This document shows positions 1 to 9,336 of a DNA stretch of 64,000 bases, piece by piece (position 1 is the stretch's first letter; the number at the start of each line of letters is the position of its first letter). The translations under genes were made by a program, and so were the position numbers. A model generated the notes under the pieces. That model saw only the letters and a list, made by a program, of their open reading frames with translations, made no database searches and was not told where the DNA came from. The stretch is taken from the NCBI RefSeq assembly GCF_003260265.1, contig NZ_QITQ01000008.1:1-64000 (forward strand). The letters are read 5' to 3'. This stretch comes from Roseovarius amoyensis (GTDB lineage: Bacteria > Pseudomonadota > Alphaproteobacteria > Rhodobacterales > Rhodobacteraceae).

Positions 1-127
1 CTTGTCGGCGCTGTCCTTTGATGTTCCGGGTTTCTTGTTCATCTTCGCTCCTTAAAGGCTACGATGAACCAGAACCCCTCCGGTGTTCAAATCCTCAAAT
101 CTGTCCCACAGGTGCTGACGTCAGACA
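1..127 (-). mobile_element. End fragment of IS3-family element
   Basis: This stretch is the reverse complement of the left end of the IS3-family element at 49965-51474. It includes the terminal TGTCTGACGTCAGCACCTG and the first codons of orfA (MNKKSGTSKD). Identity stops exactly at base 127, which I take as the element's outer end. The rest of the copy lies outside the window to the left. It abuts virB9 directly, so the insertion removed or displaced the native virB9 start and promoter. Confidence 0.85.
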
Positions 128-807
128 CTCTTATTTTTGTCATTGCCCTGTTGCCCGGCCTCGCCTTCGCGGAAGCCATCCCGCGCGGCGGTCCCAATGA
201 CAACCGCGTGCGGCTGGCCACCTATCAGGAGGGTCAGGTCTACCGCCTCAGCGTGTCGCTCAGCCATGTGACCACGGTCGAGTTCGGGGAAGGCGAGAGC
301 ATCCGCTCGATCATCGCCGGCGACACGGAAGGCTTCGAGATCGACGGCGTTCCGGGCGGGCAAGCCTTCGCGATCAAGCCTGTCGCCCGAGGCGTCCATA
401 CCAATGTGACCGTCTATACAAACCGCCGGAGCTACTACTTCAACGTCCAGGAGGTCCGCAGCCCAACCTTCTACGTGGTGCAGTTCCGCTATCCGGAGGA
501 CGATGCGCGCCCCACCCGGGCCATCGCCGCCCAAGCGCCAAACTACAATTACGGTGCCAGCGCCCGGACCGAGTTCACGCCAACTCGTATCTGGGATGAC
601 GGGACGTTTACGTTTTTCGAGTTCCCGCGGAACGCGCCGGTGCCCGCGATCTTTCGCTACGCGGGTGGCCGTGAGCGGACGGTCAACACGCAAGCCACCG
701 AGGACGGAGTGATCCGGGTCTCCGGGGTGAACAGGCAATGGGTGTTGAGGATCGGGGAAGAGGTTGTCTGTATCGAGGCAACACCGCCTGCGGGGGTAGG
801 ATCATGA
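64..807 (+). CDS. virB9: VirB9/TrbG-like T4SS outer-membrane channel protein, 5' end fused to IS
   Basis: Component of the VirB7-VirB9-VirB10 outer-membrane core complex of a conjugative type IV secretion system. Residues 22-36 (TLIFVIALLPGLAFA) are the hydrophobic core and AxA cleavage site of a signal peptide. The mature part shows the VirB9 pattern: N-terminal beta domain, a YYFNVQ segment near residue 124, and a C-terminal domain with TRIWDDGTFTFFEFP (about 180-195) and a late VLRIGEEVVC. The first 21 codons come from the inserted IS end and read in frame from an ATG at 64; true virB9 sequence starts near base 128. The native first few residues are missing. The stop overlaps the virB10 ATG. 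Whether this hybrid N-terminus is exported is unknown. Confidence 0.85.
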   Translation: MNQNPSGVQILKSVPQVLTSDTLIFVIALLPGLAFAEAIPRGGPNDNRVRLATYQEGQVYRLSVSLSHVTTVEFGEGESIRSIIAGDTEGFEIDGVPGGQAFAIKPVARGVHTNVTVYTNRRSYYFNVQEVRSPTFYVVQFRYPEDDARPTRAIAAQAPNYNYGASARTEFTPTRIWDDGTFTFFEFPRNAPVPAIFRYAGGRERTVNTQATEDGVIRVSGVNRQWVLRIGEEVVCIEATPPAGVGS

Positions 808-2183
808 GCGACACCGGAAACGCGGACCTCGAGAAACGTCTCGCCGCCCTCGAGCAAGGCAAAGGCGCAGGTTCGCCCCCTGCCCCGCGACGTTCACCGC
901 TGCTCGCACTGGTCGTTGTCCTCGTGATCGGCGCGGGCGGTTTACTGCTCTATTTCATGTCCCAACCCGAGGAAGAGGAAGCCCTGCCCACGGCCACGCC
1001 GGACGTGTTCCAGAACGAGGGCGACGGCTTCGGCGCCATCGAAACCCTACCTCCACCCGAGCCCGAAGTGGTTCTGGTCGCGCCCGAGCCCGTCGAGCCC
1101 AATGCCGAGCTTCTGGCGCAGCTCGCCGCCCTACAGGCCCAGATCGAGGAATTGCGCAACGCACCTGAACCCGTGGTCGAGGAAGACACGGCTGCCGCGG
1201 AAGCCATTGATGCACTGACCACCCAGATCGCGGCGCTGCAAGCGGCGTCAGAATCCGCGCAGCAACAGTTTCGCGATGAGCTCACAGCGCGCGATCGCGA
1301 ACTGGAGCAACTCCGCATGGACCTTGAACTCGCGCAGCTCGAAGCCAATCGTCCCCTTCCCGCGCCCGTTGGCCCTACAGAGGACGAGTTGCGGGCGCGG
1401 GAAGAGGAGCGGCTGCGCCGCGAGGAGGAGGCAAGGCGGCTCGCGGAACTTGAGCGCCGCGCGGCTGAGGAGCGCGCGTTTCAAGAGCGTCGCATCACCT
1501 CGCCCACCATCGCCTTCGGTGGCACGTCAGGTGCGAATGAGACTGCGCTGACCGAACGCACCTTTGGCGAAGTGACGGATTTCGTGCTGAACGGTGCGTT
1601 GCCCTCCACCGTGACGCAGGCCGAGGTGATCGCCAATCCCTCCAACACGATTCTACAGGGCACCATGATCCAGGCCGTCATGGAAACAGCCCTCGACAGC
1701 TCCCTCCCCGGCCAGACCCGCGCCGTGGTGTCCGAGGATGTCTACAGCGTCGATGGCGCGCGCCTCTTGATCCCCCGCGGATCCCGTCTCGTCGGGCGCT
1801 ACCGCGCTGGCGTCGATATCGCGCAGCGCCGCGTCACCATCGCCTGGGACCGGATCATCCTGCCCGCGGGCCAGACCGTCCAGATCAGCTCTTTCGGGGG
1901 CGATGAACTGGGTCGCTCCGGCGTAACTGGTTTCGTGGACACGCGTTTTGCCGAGCGTTTCGGGTCGGCCGCCCTGATCTCGCTGATTTCCGCGGCACCA
2001 AGTGCCGCCGCCTCCGAGGTCCAGGATGAGACTGCCGCCGACGTTCTCGAAGACGTTGGCGATGATCTGGCAGATGCCACGGACAGCGTCATTGGCGATT
2101 ACCTCTCCATCGGACCCGTCATCTATGTCGACCAGGGGGCCCGCGTGACAGTGATGGTCGACCGCGATCTGGAGATATTCTGA
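804..2183 (+). CDS. virB10: VirB10/TrbI-like T4SS protein
   Basis: Inner-to-outer membrane spanning scaffold of the T4SS core complex, 459 residues. I chose the ATG at 804, overlapping the virB9 stop (ATGA), over an upstream in-frame codon. There is a short cytoplasmic tail, one transmembrane helix (about residues 31-52), a proline/acid-rich linker (about 55-90) and a long Glu/Arg-rich coiled coil (about 95-240). The C-terminal beta-barrel domain has LIPRGSRLVGRY and FGGDELGRSGVTG, typical of TrbI/VirB10. It sits tightly between virB9 and virB11, consistent with one operon. Confidence 0.93.
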   Translation: MSDTGNADLEKRLAALEQGKGAGSPPAPRRSPLLALVVVLVIGAGGLLLYFMSQPEEEEALPTATPDVFQNEGDGFGAIETLPPPEPEVVLVAPEPVEPNAELLAQLAALQAQIEELRNAPEPVVEEDTAAAEAIDALTTQIAALQAASESAQQQFRDELTARDRELEQLRMDLELAQLEANRPLPAPVGPTEDELRAREEERLRREEEARRLAELERRAAEERAFQERRITSPTIAFGGTSGANETALTERTFGEVTDFVLNGALPSTVTQAEVIANPSNTILQGTMIQAVMETALDSSLPGQTRAVVSEDVYSVDGARLLIPRGSRLVGRYRAGVDIAQRRVTIAWDRIILPAGQTVQISSFGGDELGRSGVTGFVDTRFAERFGSAALISLISAAPSAAASEVQDETAADVLEDVGDDLADATDSVIGDYLSIGPVIYVDQGARVTVMVDRDLEIF

Positions 2184-2187
2184 GCCC

Positions 2188-3174
2188 ATGTCGCTGAGCT
2201 ATCTTGAAACCTCGCTCGACCGGATCGACGCCGCCGCTCGCGACGATGTCATCGAGATCTGCATCAACCCTGATGGCACCTGCTGGGGCGAATTCCAGGG
2301 CGATCACTTCATGCGCGCGCTGGACCAGAGGCTGACGGGCGTTCAGGTCAGGGACCTCGGCAACCAGATCGCCTCCTCGGCCAATACCACGATGAGCAAG
2401 GACCGCCCCATCGTCTCGGTCTCGATCACCTATAAGGGTCGCCCGATCCGCGCACAGGTCATCACCCCGCCCGCCGTGCTCTCGGCCATGTCGATCAGCC
2501 TGCGGTTCTTCTCAAGCCTGCCGCTCGAGGGTATCGCGCTCGATTTCCTCTACGGAAAGGAGCGCAAGCTCGAAGATCTGCGCGTGGAAAAGAAGCGCGC
2601 CTTGCGCGCCGTGGTGGCCGCGGGTTTGATCGATGATGCGCTGGCCTTCTGCGTCGAGAACAAACTCAACATGATCGTCTCGGGTGGCACCTCCACCGGC
2701 AAGACAGTCGCCGCGCGCAAGATCCTCTCTCACGTACCGGCCGAGGAACGCATCGTCACCATCGAAGAAGCCGCCGAGCTTCTGCCGACCCAGCCCAATG
2801 CCGTGACCCTCATCGCCAATCGCGACGCAGAATTCCAGACCGCCGATGTGCTTCTCACCGCCACGCTGCGCATGCGTCCCGACCGGATCATCCTGGGCGA
2901 AGTGCGCGGCAAGGAGGCCATGACCTTTCTGGAAGCCATCAACACCGGCCACGGCGGGTCCATGACCACGCTGCATGCCGAAACCCCGCAACTCGCCGTG
3001 CAGCGGCTCGCGATCGCGGCACTCAAGACCGAAATCCCGATGACCTATGCCGACATGATCCAGTACATCGAAAATTCGATCGATGTGATCATCCAGGCCG
3101 GTCGGCATGACGGCAAACGCGGCATCACCGAATTCTACCTCCCCGGCGCAACTGAGATTGGAACTTCTCCATGA
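2188..3174 (+). CDS. virB11: VirB11 traffic ATPase
   Basis: Hexameric cytoplasmic ATPase that powers T4SS assembly and substrate transfer, 328 residues, the usual length. Visible motifs are Walker A GGTSTGKT (about 166-173), an Asp-box-like IVTIEEAAEL, Walker B region RPDRIILGEVRG, and the His box GHGGSMTTLHAETP. The order matches the VirB11/CpaF secretion ATPase family. It starts four bases after virB10 and its stop overlaps the next gene by four bases. Confidence 0.95.
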   Translation: MSLSYLETSLDRIDAAARDDVIEICINPDGTCWGEFQGDHFMRALDQRLTGVQVRDLGNQIASSANTTMSKDRPIVSVSITYKGRPIRAQVITPPAVLSAMSISLRFFSSLPLEGIALDFLYGKERKLEDLRVEKKRALRAVVAAGLIDDALAFCVENKLNMIVSGGTSTGKTVAARKILSHVPAEERIVTIEEAAELLPTQPNAVTLIANRDAEFQTADVLLTATLRMRPDRIILGEVRGKEAMTFLEAINTGHGGSMTTLHAETPQLAVQRLAIAALKTEIPMTYADMIQYIENSIDVIIQAGRHDGKRGITEFYLPGATEIGTSP

Positions 3175-3359
3175 AGACGTTTGAATACGATATCTTGTTC
3201 TTTGAGGTGAAAAAACAAAAGGACTACGACGCGATGCGAAGCGCCTTGAATGAGCGCGGCGCGGAGGGGTGGGAAGTCATCACCGCCGAAGCGGGTGACT
3301 ACGGCTACACCACTTTCTTGAAGCGTGAAACTGTTGCGACGAAGGCGGCTTTAGAATGA
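3171..3359 (+). CDS. Small DUF4177-like protein in T4SS operon
   Basis: A 62-residue protein whose ATG overlaps the virB11 stop. The pattern MKTFEYDILFF...LNERGAEGWEVITAEAG...TTFLKRE matches my memory of DUF4177, a small single-domain alpha/beta family of unknown function. There is no signal peptide and no membrane helix. The ATGA overlaps on both sides argue that it is translated with the T4SS genes. Its role there is not known to me. Confidence 0.7.
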   Translation: MKTFEYDILFFEVKKQKDYDAMRSALNERGAEGWEVITAEAGDYGYTTFLKRETVATKAALE

Positions 3360-3760
3360 TGCGGGTCGTTGCAACGGCAGGCCTGCTCGCCGCTCTCTGC
3401 CCAACCGCTGGCGTGGCCGAGCGGAACTTGGTCCCAACGCTCGACAATCAGCCGGATGTCTGCCCAGACCAGCCTCCCGAGCCACAGTGGATGCAAGACA
3501 TCGATGTACGCGAGGCCCACAAACGGCTCCTGATCCAACAAATCTATCGGGCGCAGAGTATGCAACGCATCGTTGAAGCCCAAAGCTGTGAATGTCCCAC
3601 GCGGTATCCATCTTGGGCAGCAGCCGAACGCGTATACGTTGAGCGTTTCGCCTCGTCCGAATACTGGGAGATCGTGGAAGCGACGTCCCAATACCGGCGC
3701 CAAGCAAATGAGCTTCGACGCAAAGCCATGCCAATCTGCGAAGCCGCTGGAAACTGGTAG
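3356..3760 (+). CDS. Exported protein of unknown function in T4SS operon
   Basis: A 134-residue protein with an N-terminal signal peptide (MMRVVATAGLLAALCPTAGVAE, cleavage expected after GVA). The mature region holds four cysteines (VCPDQP, SCECP, ICEAA), suggesting disulfide bonds in the periplasm. I do not recognise the family. Its place between virB11 and virB6 would suit a VirB5- or VirB7-like accessory, but there is no lipobox, so VirB7 is unlikely. It overlaps the preceding gene by four bases. Confidence 0.7.
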   Translation: MMRVVATAGLLAALCPTAGVAERNLVPTLDNQPDVCPDQPPEPQWMQDIDVREAHKRLLIQQIYRAQSMQRIVEAQSCECPTRYPSWAAAERVYVERFASSEYWEIVEATSQYRRQANELRRKAMPICEAAGNW

Positions 3761-3766
3761 GGATCC

Positions 3767-4846
3767 ATGAGTGTCGTCACCTACTTCGTGGAAACGGCCG
3801 AAGGCTATCTCAATACCGCTGCCGAGACACAGTTTGGCGCGGTCGCAGCAACGGTCGGCACGATACTGGTTCTGGGCACAACACTGGTTGTCATTCTGGT
3901 CTTCATCAACATGATCTACCAGTATCGCGCCATGGACGGCCGAACTGCCTTTTGGCTGGCCGTGAAGGTCGGGCTGATAGGTATCTTCGCGGCCAATTGG
4001 GTCCAGTTCAATGCGCTTGCCTCAGCGATACTGAATGGGATCGACAGCATTGCCGGGGCCCTTGTTGCTTCTGTTGGCGGCGGATCACCAGGTCCGTCCG
4101 GTACCTTTGCAGAGGAATTCGACGATCTGATCGCAGCCCTCGGGGACTATCTGAATGCTGCGGGATCTGAGTTGAACTGGATGGCCGGCGCCTTGCTCGA
4201 CACGCTTGGGGTACTGCTGCTCTCGATCCTAGGTGGCTTGGCGGCGTTCATTGTTGTAGCGTCACGGCTCATGATCGCCCTTCTGATCGGCATCGCGCCG
4301 GTCATGATCTTCCTGACCCTTTTCGACGTGACCAAGGACTATTTCGCGCGCTGGCTTTCGGCGCTGATCTCCTTCGCGATGTATCCGATCGTAGTCGCCG
4401 GCGTGTTCGCGACGATCACGGGGGTCTCTCGGGCGCTTCTTGCCGAGCTTGGCGACCCAGAGGGGGCCTCAAACATAGGGGCCCTTATCCCATTTTTCAT
4501 GATGGTGCTGATGGCAAAGGGTTTCATCATAGCAACGCCTTTCTTGGTTCGTGCGATTTCCGGAAACATCATGATGCCAGCACTCTCGGCCGGGTTCGGG
4601 GGAAGCTATGCCTTCGCCAGAGGGCTTGCCGGCAGCCAGCAGGTCTACAACCGCTACGCCATCGGTGGCGCCACCGGGGCCGAATACGCAGCTCTGCGTG
4701 CCCGCCAGTTCTTCGGTGTGCAGGCCTTGCCACACCGTCCAAATACTGCTGGGGGGCCAACCCCAGCTCCTCCCGGCGACGCGACTGGCACAGGAGCCAG
4801 AATGCTTGCGCAGCTTTCAAGGTTGGGACGCCTTGGCAGGCGGTGA
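3767..4846 (+). CDS. virB6: VirB6/TrbL-like inner-membrane channel protein
   Basis: A polytopic inner-membrane protein of 359 residues that forms part of the T4SS inner-membrane complex. Hydrophobic segments are visible near residues 22-48, 60-80, 140-185, 195-220 and 238-265. The segment LLIGIAPVMIFLTLFDVTKDYFARWLS is the conserved TrbL/VirB6 core, followed by an Ala/Gly/Pro-rich tail. It is the last gene of this T4SS block; virD4 and mobilisation genes lie beyond the inserted island. Confidence 0.9.
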   Translation: MSVVTYFVETAEGYLNTAAETQFGAVAATVGTILVLGTTLVVILVFINMIYQYRAMDGRTAFWLAVKVGLIGIFAANWVQFNALASAILNGIDSIAGALVASVGGGSPGPSGTFAEEFDDLIAALGDYLNAAGSELNWMAGALLDTLGVLLLSILGGLAAFIVVASRLMIALLIGIAPVMIFLTLFDVTKDYFARWLSALISFAMYPIVVAGVFATITGVSRALLAELGDPEGASNIGALIPFFMMVLMAKGFIIATPFLVRAISGNIMMPALSAGFGGSYAFARGLAGSQQVYNRYAIGGATGAEYAALRARQFFGVQALPHRPNTAGGPTPAPPGDATGTGARMLAQLSRLGRLGRR

Positions 4847-4932
4847 CGGTCAACTCATAGCACTCGAGGAAGGTGGAGATCACCATCGTGAAGTACAGTT
4901 AGCGGAATGACGTGCGACTGTCAGTTAGAGCC

Positions 4933-5187
4933 ATGCTACCGCGCCAGAATAGCAGCTTCCTAGTCAAGGTTCTCGCGCATGCGTTCCGGTAGTAGAGGAT
5001 GCTGCAGTCCGGCCAGTTTGCCACGATCAATGAACTGGTCAAACGCGAGGGGATTGCTGCTCCGTATTTGGCACGAACGCTGAGGTTATCTCAGCTTGCT
5101 CTAGGCATTGTGGAGGCGATCCTTGCTGGCCGTCAGCCGCCCGGACTGACATTGGAGGTACTGCGAGGTAACGTTCCTGACGATTGA
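4933..5187 (+). pseudogene. Decayed C-terminus of a large serine recombinase
   Basis: Reading from the ATG at 4933 gives LVKVLAHAFR, then two adjacent TAG stops (4990-4995), then RMLQSGQFATINELVKREG..YLARTLRLSQLA..IVEAILAGRQPPGLTLE. This is the helical tail typical of alphaproteobacterial recombinase-family proteins, whose intact copies usually have aromatic or basic residues where the two TAG codons sit. The N-terminal catalytic domain is absent. I read it as the remnant of the integrase that brought in the adjacent restriction island, and it marks the island's left edge. Confidence 0.7.
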
Positions 5188-5383
5188 TCACAGCAAGTGG
5201 GGAGTCTGATGCGCCGGGCCGAATAGGGCTTGCAGGCACTGTCACTGAAGCTGTAGCCTCCGTGAGCCATTGTCAGGTGAAAGAGCAGCCAAACCAAAGA
5301 ATTGTGCATTTGTTTAAGCTGGGTTCTTTGACAAGCCGTTTACTTCGCAATGGCATGTCGAAACCGGGCGAAATAGATTACGC
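5188..5383. other. Leader region of the defence operon
   Basis: No gene supported here. A TTGACA (about 5329-5334) lies upstream of hsdR and could be a -35 element, but no convincing -10 follows at the right distance. The segment is more AT-rich than the flanking T4SS genes. Confidence 0.3.
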
Positions 5384-7753
5384 ATGAACGAAGCTGATAC
5401 CTGCAGAAAATTCGTCGTCCCAAAGCTGCAGGCAGCAGGCTGGGACAATCGTCCGCATGCAATCAACGAACAGAAAACATTTACCGATGGTCGGGTAGTT
5501 TTCATTGGCGGAAAAGCCCGCCGGGGAAAACAGAAGCGCTCAGACTATTTGCTCCGCTATAACCCGGATTTTCCAATTGCCGTTGTTGAGGCGAAGTCCC
5601 GATATAAACACGCAGCTGAGGGACTTCAGCAGGCAAAGGAGTATGCTGAGATTCTTGGGCTGCAGTTTGCGTATTCGACAAACGGCATCGAAGTCGTTGA
5701 ATTCGATTACACAACCGGTGTTGAGAGTATCATTGGGGATTTCCCGGCGCCCGATGATCTCTGGGCTCGGCTCCGCCGCGCCGAGGGCATTTCCGACGAT
5801 CAAGTGGCCGAACGGCTGTTGACGCCCACGTTCCCAGACCGAGCCAAGCCTCTTCGCTACTATCAGGAAATCGCTGTGAACCGCGCCGTTCAGGCGGTGC
5901 TTCAGGGCCAGAAGCGAGCACTACTCACACTGTGCACCGGAGCAGGCAAGACTGCCGTCGCCTTCCAGATCTGCTGGAAGCTCTGGTCTGCACGCTGGAA
6001 TTCCAAAGGGGTCAACCGGAATCCAAAGATCCTGTTTCTCGCGGATCGCAACGTGCTGGTTGATGATCCGATGGCGAAGGATTTCAGTCCATTCGGCGAT
6101 GCCCGACACAAGATCGCAGGTGGTGTCGCTGTCAAAAGTCGTGATGTTTATTTCGCAATCTACCAGTCCATCGCGCGCGACGAAAACCGTCCTGGCCTCT
6201 ATCGCGAATATGCACGCGACTTCTTCGACCTGATCATAATTGATGAATGTCACAGGGGCAGCGCGCGCGACGACAGCAATTGGCGCGAGATTCTCGAGTG
6301 GTTTGCACCAGCGACCCAGATCGGAATGACAGCGACGCCGCGGCGCGAGGAAAACCTCGACACCTATAACTACTTCGGCGATCCGCTTTACGAATACAGT
6401 CTCGCGCAGGGCATCGCCGATGGTTTCCTCGCCCCGTACCGCGTTCACCGTGTCATCTCGGACTATGATGCCGCCGGATGGCGCCCGACACGTGGCGAGC
6501 TTGACCGCTATGGACGTGAAATCCCCGACTCCGAGTATTCCACGCGAGATTTCGAGCGAGTCGTGGCGCTTCGTGCAAGGACGCAGGCCATCGCGAAACA
6601 CCTGGCGGGCTTCATGGCGGAGACTGATCGTTTCGCCAAAACCATCGTTTTTTGCGTCGACCAGGAACACGCGCTCGAAATGCGCCAAGCGCTCGCTGCC
6701 TTAAACACCGATCTGGTGAAGGATCACCCCGACTATGTTTGCCGCGTCACGTCTGACGAGGGTGATATTGGCAGCGCGCACCGAGCCAATTTCCAGGATG
6801 TCGAAACCCAGACGCCGGTCATCCTCACCACCTCGCAGCTTTTGACCACCGGCGTCGATGCCCCGACCTGCAAGAACGTTGTGCTTGCCCGGGTGGTGGG
6901 CTCGATGCCGGAGTTCAAGCAGATTATCGGACGCGGAACGCGCCTCAGGGCCGACTATGGGAAGCTCGCCTTCAACATCATCGACTACACCGGCACTGCA
7001 ACACGAATGTTTGCTGATCCAGCTTTCGACGGCGATCCCGTCCGCGAGGATGAAGCGGTGATCAATGCAGAAGGTGATGTCGTTGAAGAGCGCGAGATAG
7101 AAGAGACGCCACTGGATCCCGACGACTACCCTGATTTGCCAGATGGACCGGTCGAGCTCGACGACGAGCCAGAAGCCGGCCCCCGGAAATTCTACGTCGA
7201 TGGCGGTGAGGTTTCGATTGTCCGGCACCTCGTTTACGAGCTTGATTCCGACGGCCGTCAACTCGCCTGCCGCCAGCTGACCGACTATACTGGCGACAAG
7301 GTTCGCACTCTCTATCCCAACGCCTCGGAACTTCGGACAGACTGGCTTGACCCCGAGCGCCGGGCCGAGATCGTCGAACGGCTGGAGGAGAAAGGCATCG
7401 AGCTAGACTCCCTTGCCGAGGCGGTCGGAAAGCCGGAGGCCGACCCGTTCGACCTACTTTGCCATCTCGCCTACAATGCGCCGTTGCGCACACGTCGTGA
7501 GCGCGCGGATCGCCTGCTGCGGGAACAGGACGACTTTCTGGCCCGCTTCGGGCCTGATGCCCGCGAAGTTCTGGGCGCTGTGCTTGAGAAATATGCAGAA
7601 CACGGCAGCGCTCAGTTCAAGTTGCCTGACATCCTGGAAGTGCCCCCATTCAACGAATGGGGCAATGTAATCGAAATTGCCGCCCGCTTCGGCGGGGGCA
7701 AGGAGCTGCGCAGCGCCGTCACCGAATTGCAGCGCCTGCTCTATACCGCTTGA
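5384..7753 (+). CDS. hsdR: Type I restriction endonuclease, R subunit
   Basis: ATP-dependent DNA translocase and nuclease subunit of a type I restriction-modification system, 789 residues. The shorter EcoEI-like size suits a type IB-like family. The N-terminal nuclease domain shows SDYLLRY and VVEAKSRY, the PD-(D/E)xK pattern. The SF2 motor follows: Walker A LCTGAGKTAVA (about 182-192), DECH box IIDECHRG (about 285), TATPRR (about 317), and a late helicase block TTSQLLTTGVDAPTCKNVVLAR with IIGRGTRLR. A C-terminal EcoEI-type domain completes it. Seventeen bases separate it from hsdM. Confidence 0.95.
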   Translation: MNEADTCRKFVVPKLQAAGWDNRPHAINEQKTFTDGRVVFIGGKARRGKQKRSDYLLRYNPDFPIAVVEAKSRYKHAAEGLQQAKEYAEILGLQFAYSTNGIEVVEFDYTTGVESIIGDFPAPDDLWARLRRAEGISDDQVAERLLTPTFPDRAKPLRYYQEIAVNRAVQAVLQGQKRALLTLCTGAGKTAVAFQICWKLWSARWNSKGVNRNPKILFLADRNVLVDDPMAKDFSPFGDARHKIAGGVAVKSRDVYFAIYQSIARDENRPGLYREYARDFFDLIIIDECHRGSARDDSNWREILEWFAPATQIGMTATPRREENLDTYNYFGDPLYEYSLAQGIADGFLAPYRVHRVISDYDAAGWRPTRGELDRYGREIPDSEYSTRDFERVVALRARTQAIAKHLAGFMAETDRFAKTIVFCVDQEHALEMRQALAALNTDLVKDHPDYVCRVTSDEGDIGSAHRANFQDVETQTPVILTTSQLLTTGVDAPTCKNVVLARVVGSMPEFKQIIGRGTRLRADYGKLAFNIIDYTGTATRMFADPAFDGDPVREDEAVINAEGDVVEEREIEETPLDPDDYPDLPDGPVELDDEPEAGPRKFYVDGGEVSIVRHLVYELDSDGRQLACRQLTDYTGDKVRTLYPNASELRTDWLDPERRAEIVERLEEKGIELDSLAEAVGKPEADPFDLLCHLAYNAPLRTRRERADRLLREQDDFLARFGPDAREVLGAVLEKYAEHGSAQFKLPDILEVPPFNEWGNVIEIAARFGGGKELRSAVTELQRLLYTA

Positions 7754-7770
7754 ATTGAAGGAGGCCTAGA

Positions 7771-9336
7771 TTGGCAAAAACCGCCCGCAAGAAGGCAGCG
7801 CCGAAGCAACTGACCACTGCCCAGCGTCTCGACAGCATCATCAAGTCTGCACGCAAGATCATGCGCAAGGACAAGGGGCTGAACGGCGACCTCGACCGCC
7901 TGCCAATGCTCACTTGGATCATGTTCCTGAAGTTCCTAGACGACATGGAGCGGATTGAAGAAGGACGCGCGGACCTGGCGGGCAAGGACTATCGTTCGAT
8001 CATCGAGGCGCCGTATCGCTGGCGCGATTGGGCAGCGGATGCCGACGGAATCACTGGCCCGGACCTGCTGTCGTTCTTGGTCGCTGACGAAGCCGAGCGG
8101 CCGGACGGCAGCCGTGGCCCCGGCCTGTTCGCCTATTTGCGCGGCTTACGCGGTGACAATGGCCGACGTGAGCGGCGCGACGTGATCGCGACCGTTTTTC
8201 AGGGCTTCGCCAACCGAATGGAAAGTGGCTACCTTCTGCGTGACGTTGTGAACCTGATAGATGGCATCCACTTCGACTCGTCCGAAGAGGTCCACACGCT
8301 TGGCCGCCTTTACGAGACACTGCTGCGCGAGATGCGCGACGCCGCCGGGGACTCTGGCGAGTTCTACACGCCCCGGCCGGTGGTGCGCTTCATGGTTGAG
8401 GTGACAGATCCCAAACTCGGTGAGACCATCCTTGATCCGGCCTGCGGCACGGGCGGCTTTCTGACTGAGTCTTACCAGCACCTCGAGCGGCAGGCCGATA
8501 CGGTCGAGAAGCACAGGGTCCTGCAGGAAGACAGCTTCTTTGGTGGCGAAGCCAAATCGCTGCCGTTCCTGCTGTCCCAGCTCAACCTGCTGCTGCACGG
8601 TCTTCATGCCCCGCGGATCGATCCTGGCAACGCGCTGCGGTTTCGTCTGGCTGAAATCGGCGAGGATCAGCGGGTCAATGTCATCCTGACCAACCCGCCC
8701 TTTGGCGGCGAGGAAGAGACGGGCATCCTCAACAACTTCCCCGACGATCGCCGTACAGCGGAAACTGCGCTTTTGTTCCTTCAGCTGATCATGCGCCGAT
8801 TGAAACGTGCAGGGCGCGGTCGAGCGGCTGTTGTCGTCCCGCATGGCACTCTGTTCGGCGACGGCATCTCGGCACGGATCAAGGCCGACTTGCTGGAGAA
8901 ATTCAATCTACACACGGTGGTGCGACTGCGTGAGGGGGTGTTTGCGCCTTACACGGACATCCCGGCAAACCTGATCTTTTTCGACTCCAGCGGACCGACC
9001 AAGGACATCTGGTACTATGAACTGCCCCTGCCGGAAGGTCGCAAGAAGTACTCAAAAACCGCACCGATGGCTTATGAGGAATTCGGCGGCTGCCTTGAAT
9101 GGTGGAATGATCGCATGGAGAATGACCGCGCCTGGAAGGTTTCCGCTGCCGATCTGATCAAGCGTGATGAACAGAATCGTGTCACATCCTGCAATCTCGA
9201 CATCAAGAACCCTCATTCCGGCGAAGTCGCGGACCACCGCGCACCCGCCGAAATTGTCGACGCGATCATCAAACAGGAAAAACGGATCCTTGGCATCATG
9301 GACGAAATCAAAACTGTCCTTGCGGAGCGCTCTTGA
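7771..9336 (+). CDS. hsdM: Type I restriction-modification methyltransferase, M subunit
   Basis: N6-adenine methyltransferase subunit, 521 residues, acting with HsdS to protect host DNA and with HsdR to restrict. The start is TTG at 7771, supported by the Shine-Dalgarno AAGGAGG at 7758-7764; no nearby ATG fits. The HsdM N-terminal helical domain (LPMLTWIMFLKFLDDME) is followed by SGEFYTPRPVVRFMVE, the SAM-binding DPACGTGGF (about 222-230) and catalytic NPPF (about 308-311). The stop overlaps the hsdS start by one base. Confidence 0.95.
   Translation: MAKTARKKAAPKQLTTAQRLDSIIKSARKIMRKDKGLNGDLDRLPMLTWIMFLKFLDDMERIEEGRADLAGKDYRSIIEAPYRWRDWAADADGITGPDLLSFLVADEAERPDGSRGPGLFAYLRGLRGDNGRRERRDVIATVFQGFANRMESGYLLRDVVNLIDGIHFDSSEEVHTLGRLYETLLREMRDAAGDSGEFYTPRPVVRFMVEVTDPKLGETILDPACGTGGFLTESYQHLERQADTVEKHRVLQEDSFFGGEAKSLPFLLSQLNLLLHGLHAPRIDPGNALRFRLAEIGEDQRVNVILTNPPFGGEEETGILNNFPDDRRTAETALLFLQLIMRRLKRAGRGRAAVVVPHGTLFGDGISARIKADLLEKFNLHTVVRLREGVFAPYTDIPANLIFFDSSGPTKDIWYYELPLPEGRKKYSKTAPMAYEEFGGCLEWWNDRMENDRAWKVSAADLIKRDEQNRVTSCNLDIKNPHSGEVADHRAPAEIVDAIIKQEKRILGIMDEIKTVLAERS

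Noticed and set aside
5184..5387. 67-codon frame upstream of hsdR
   Set aside because: No ribosome-binding site and no recognisable content; it lies in a probable promoter region.
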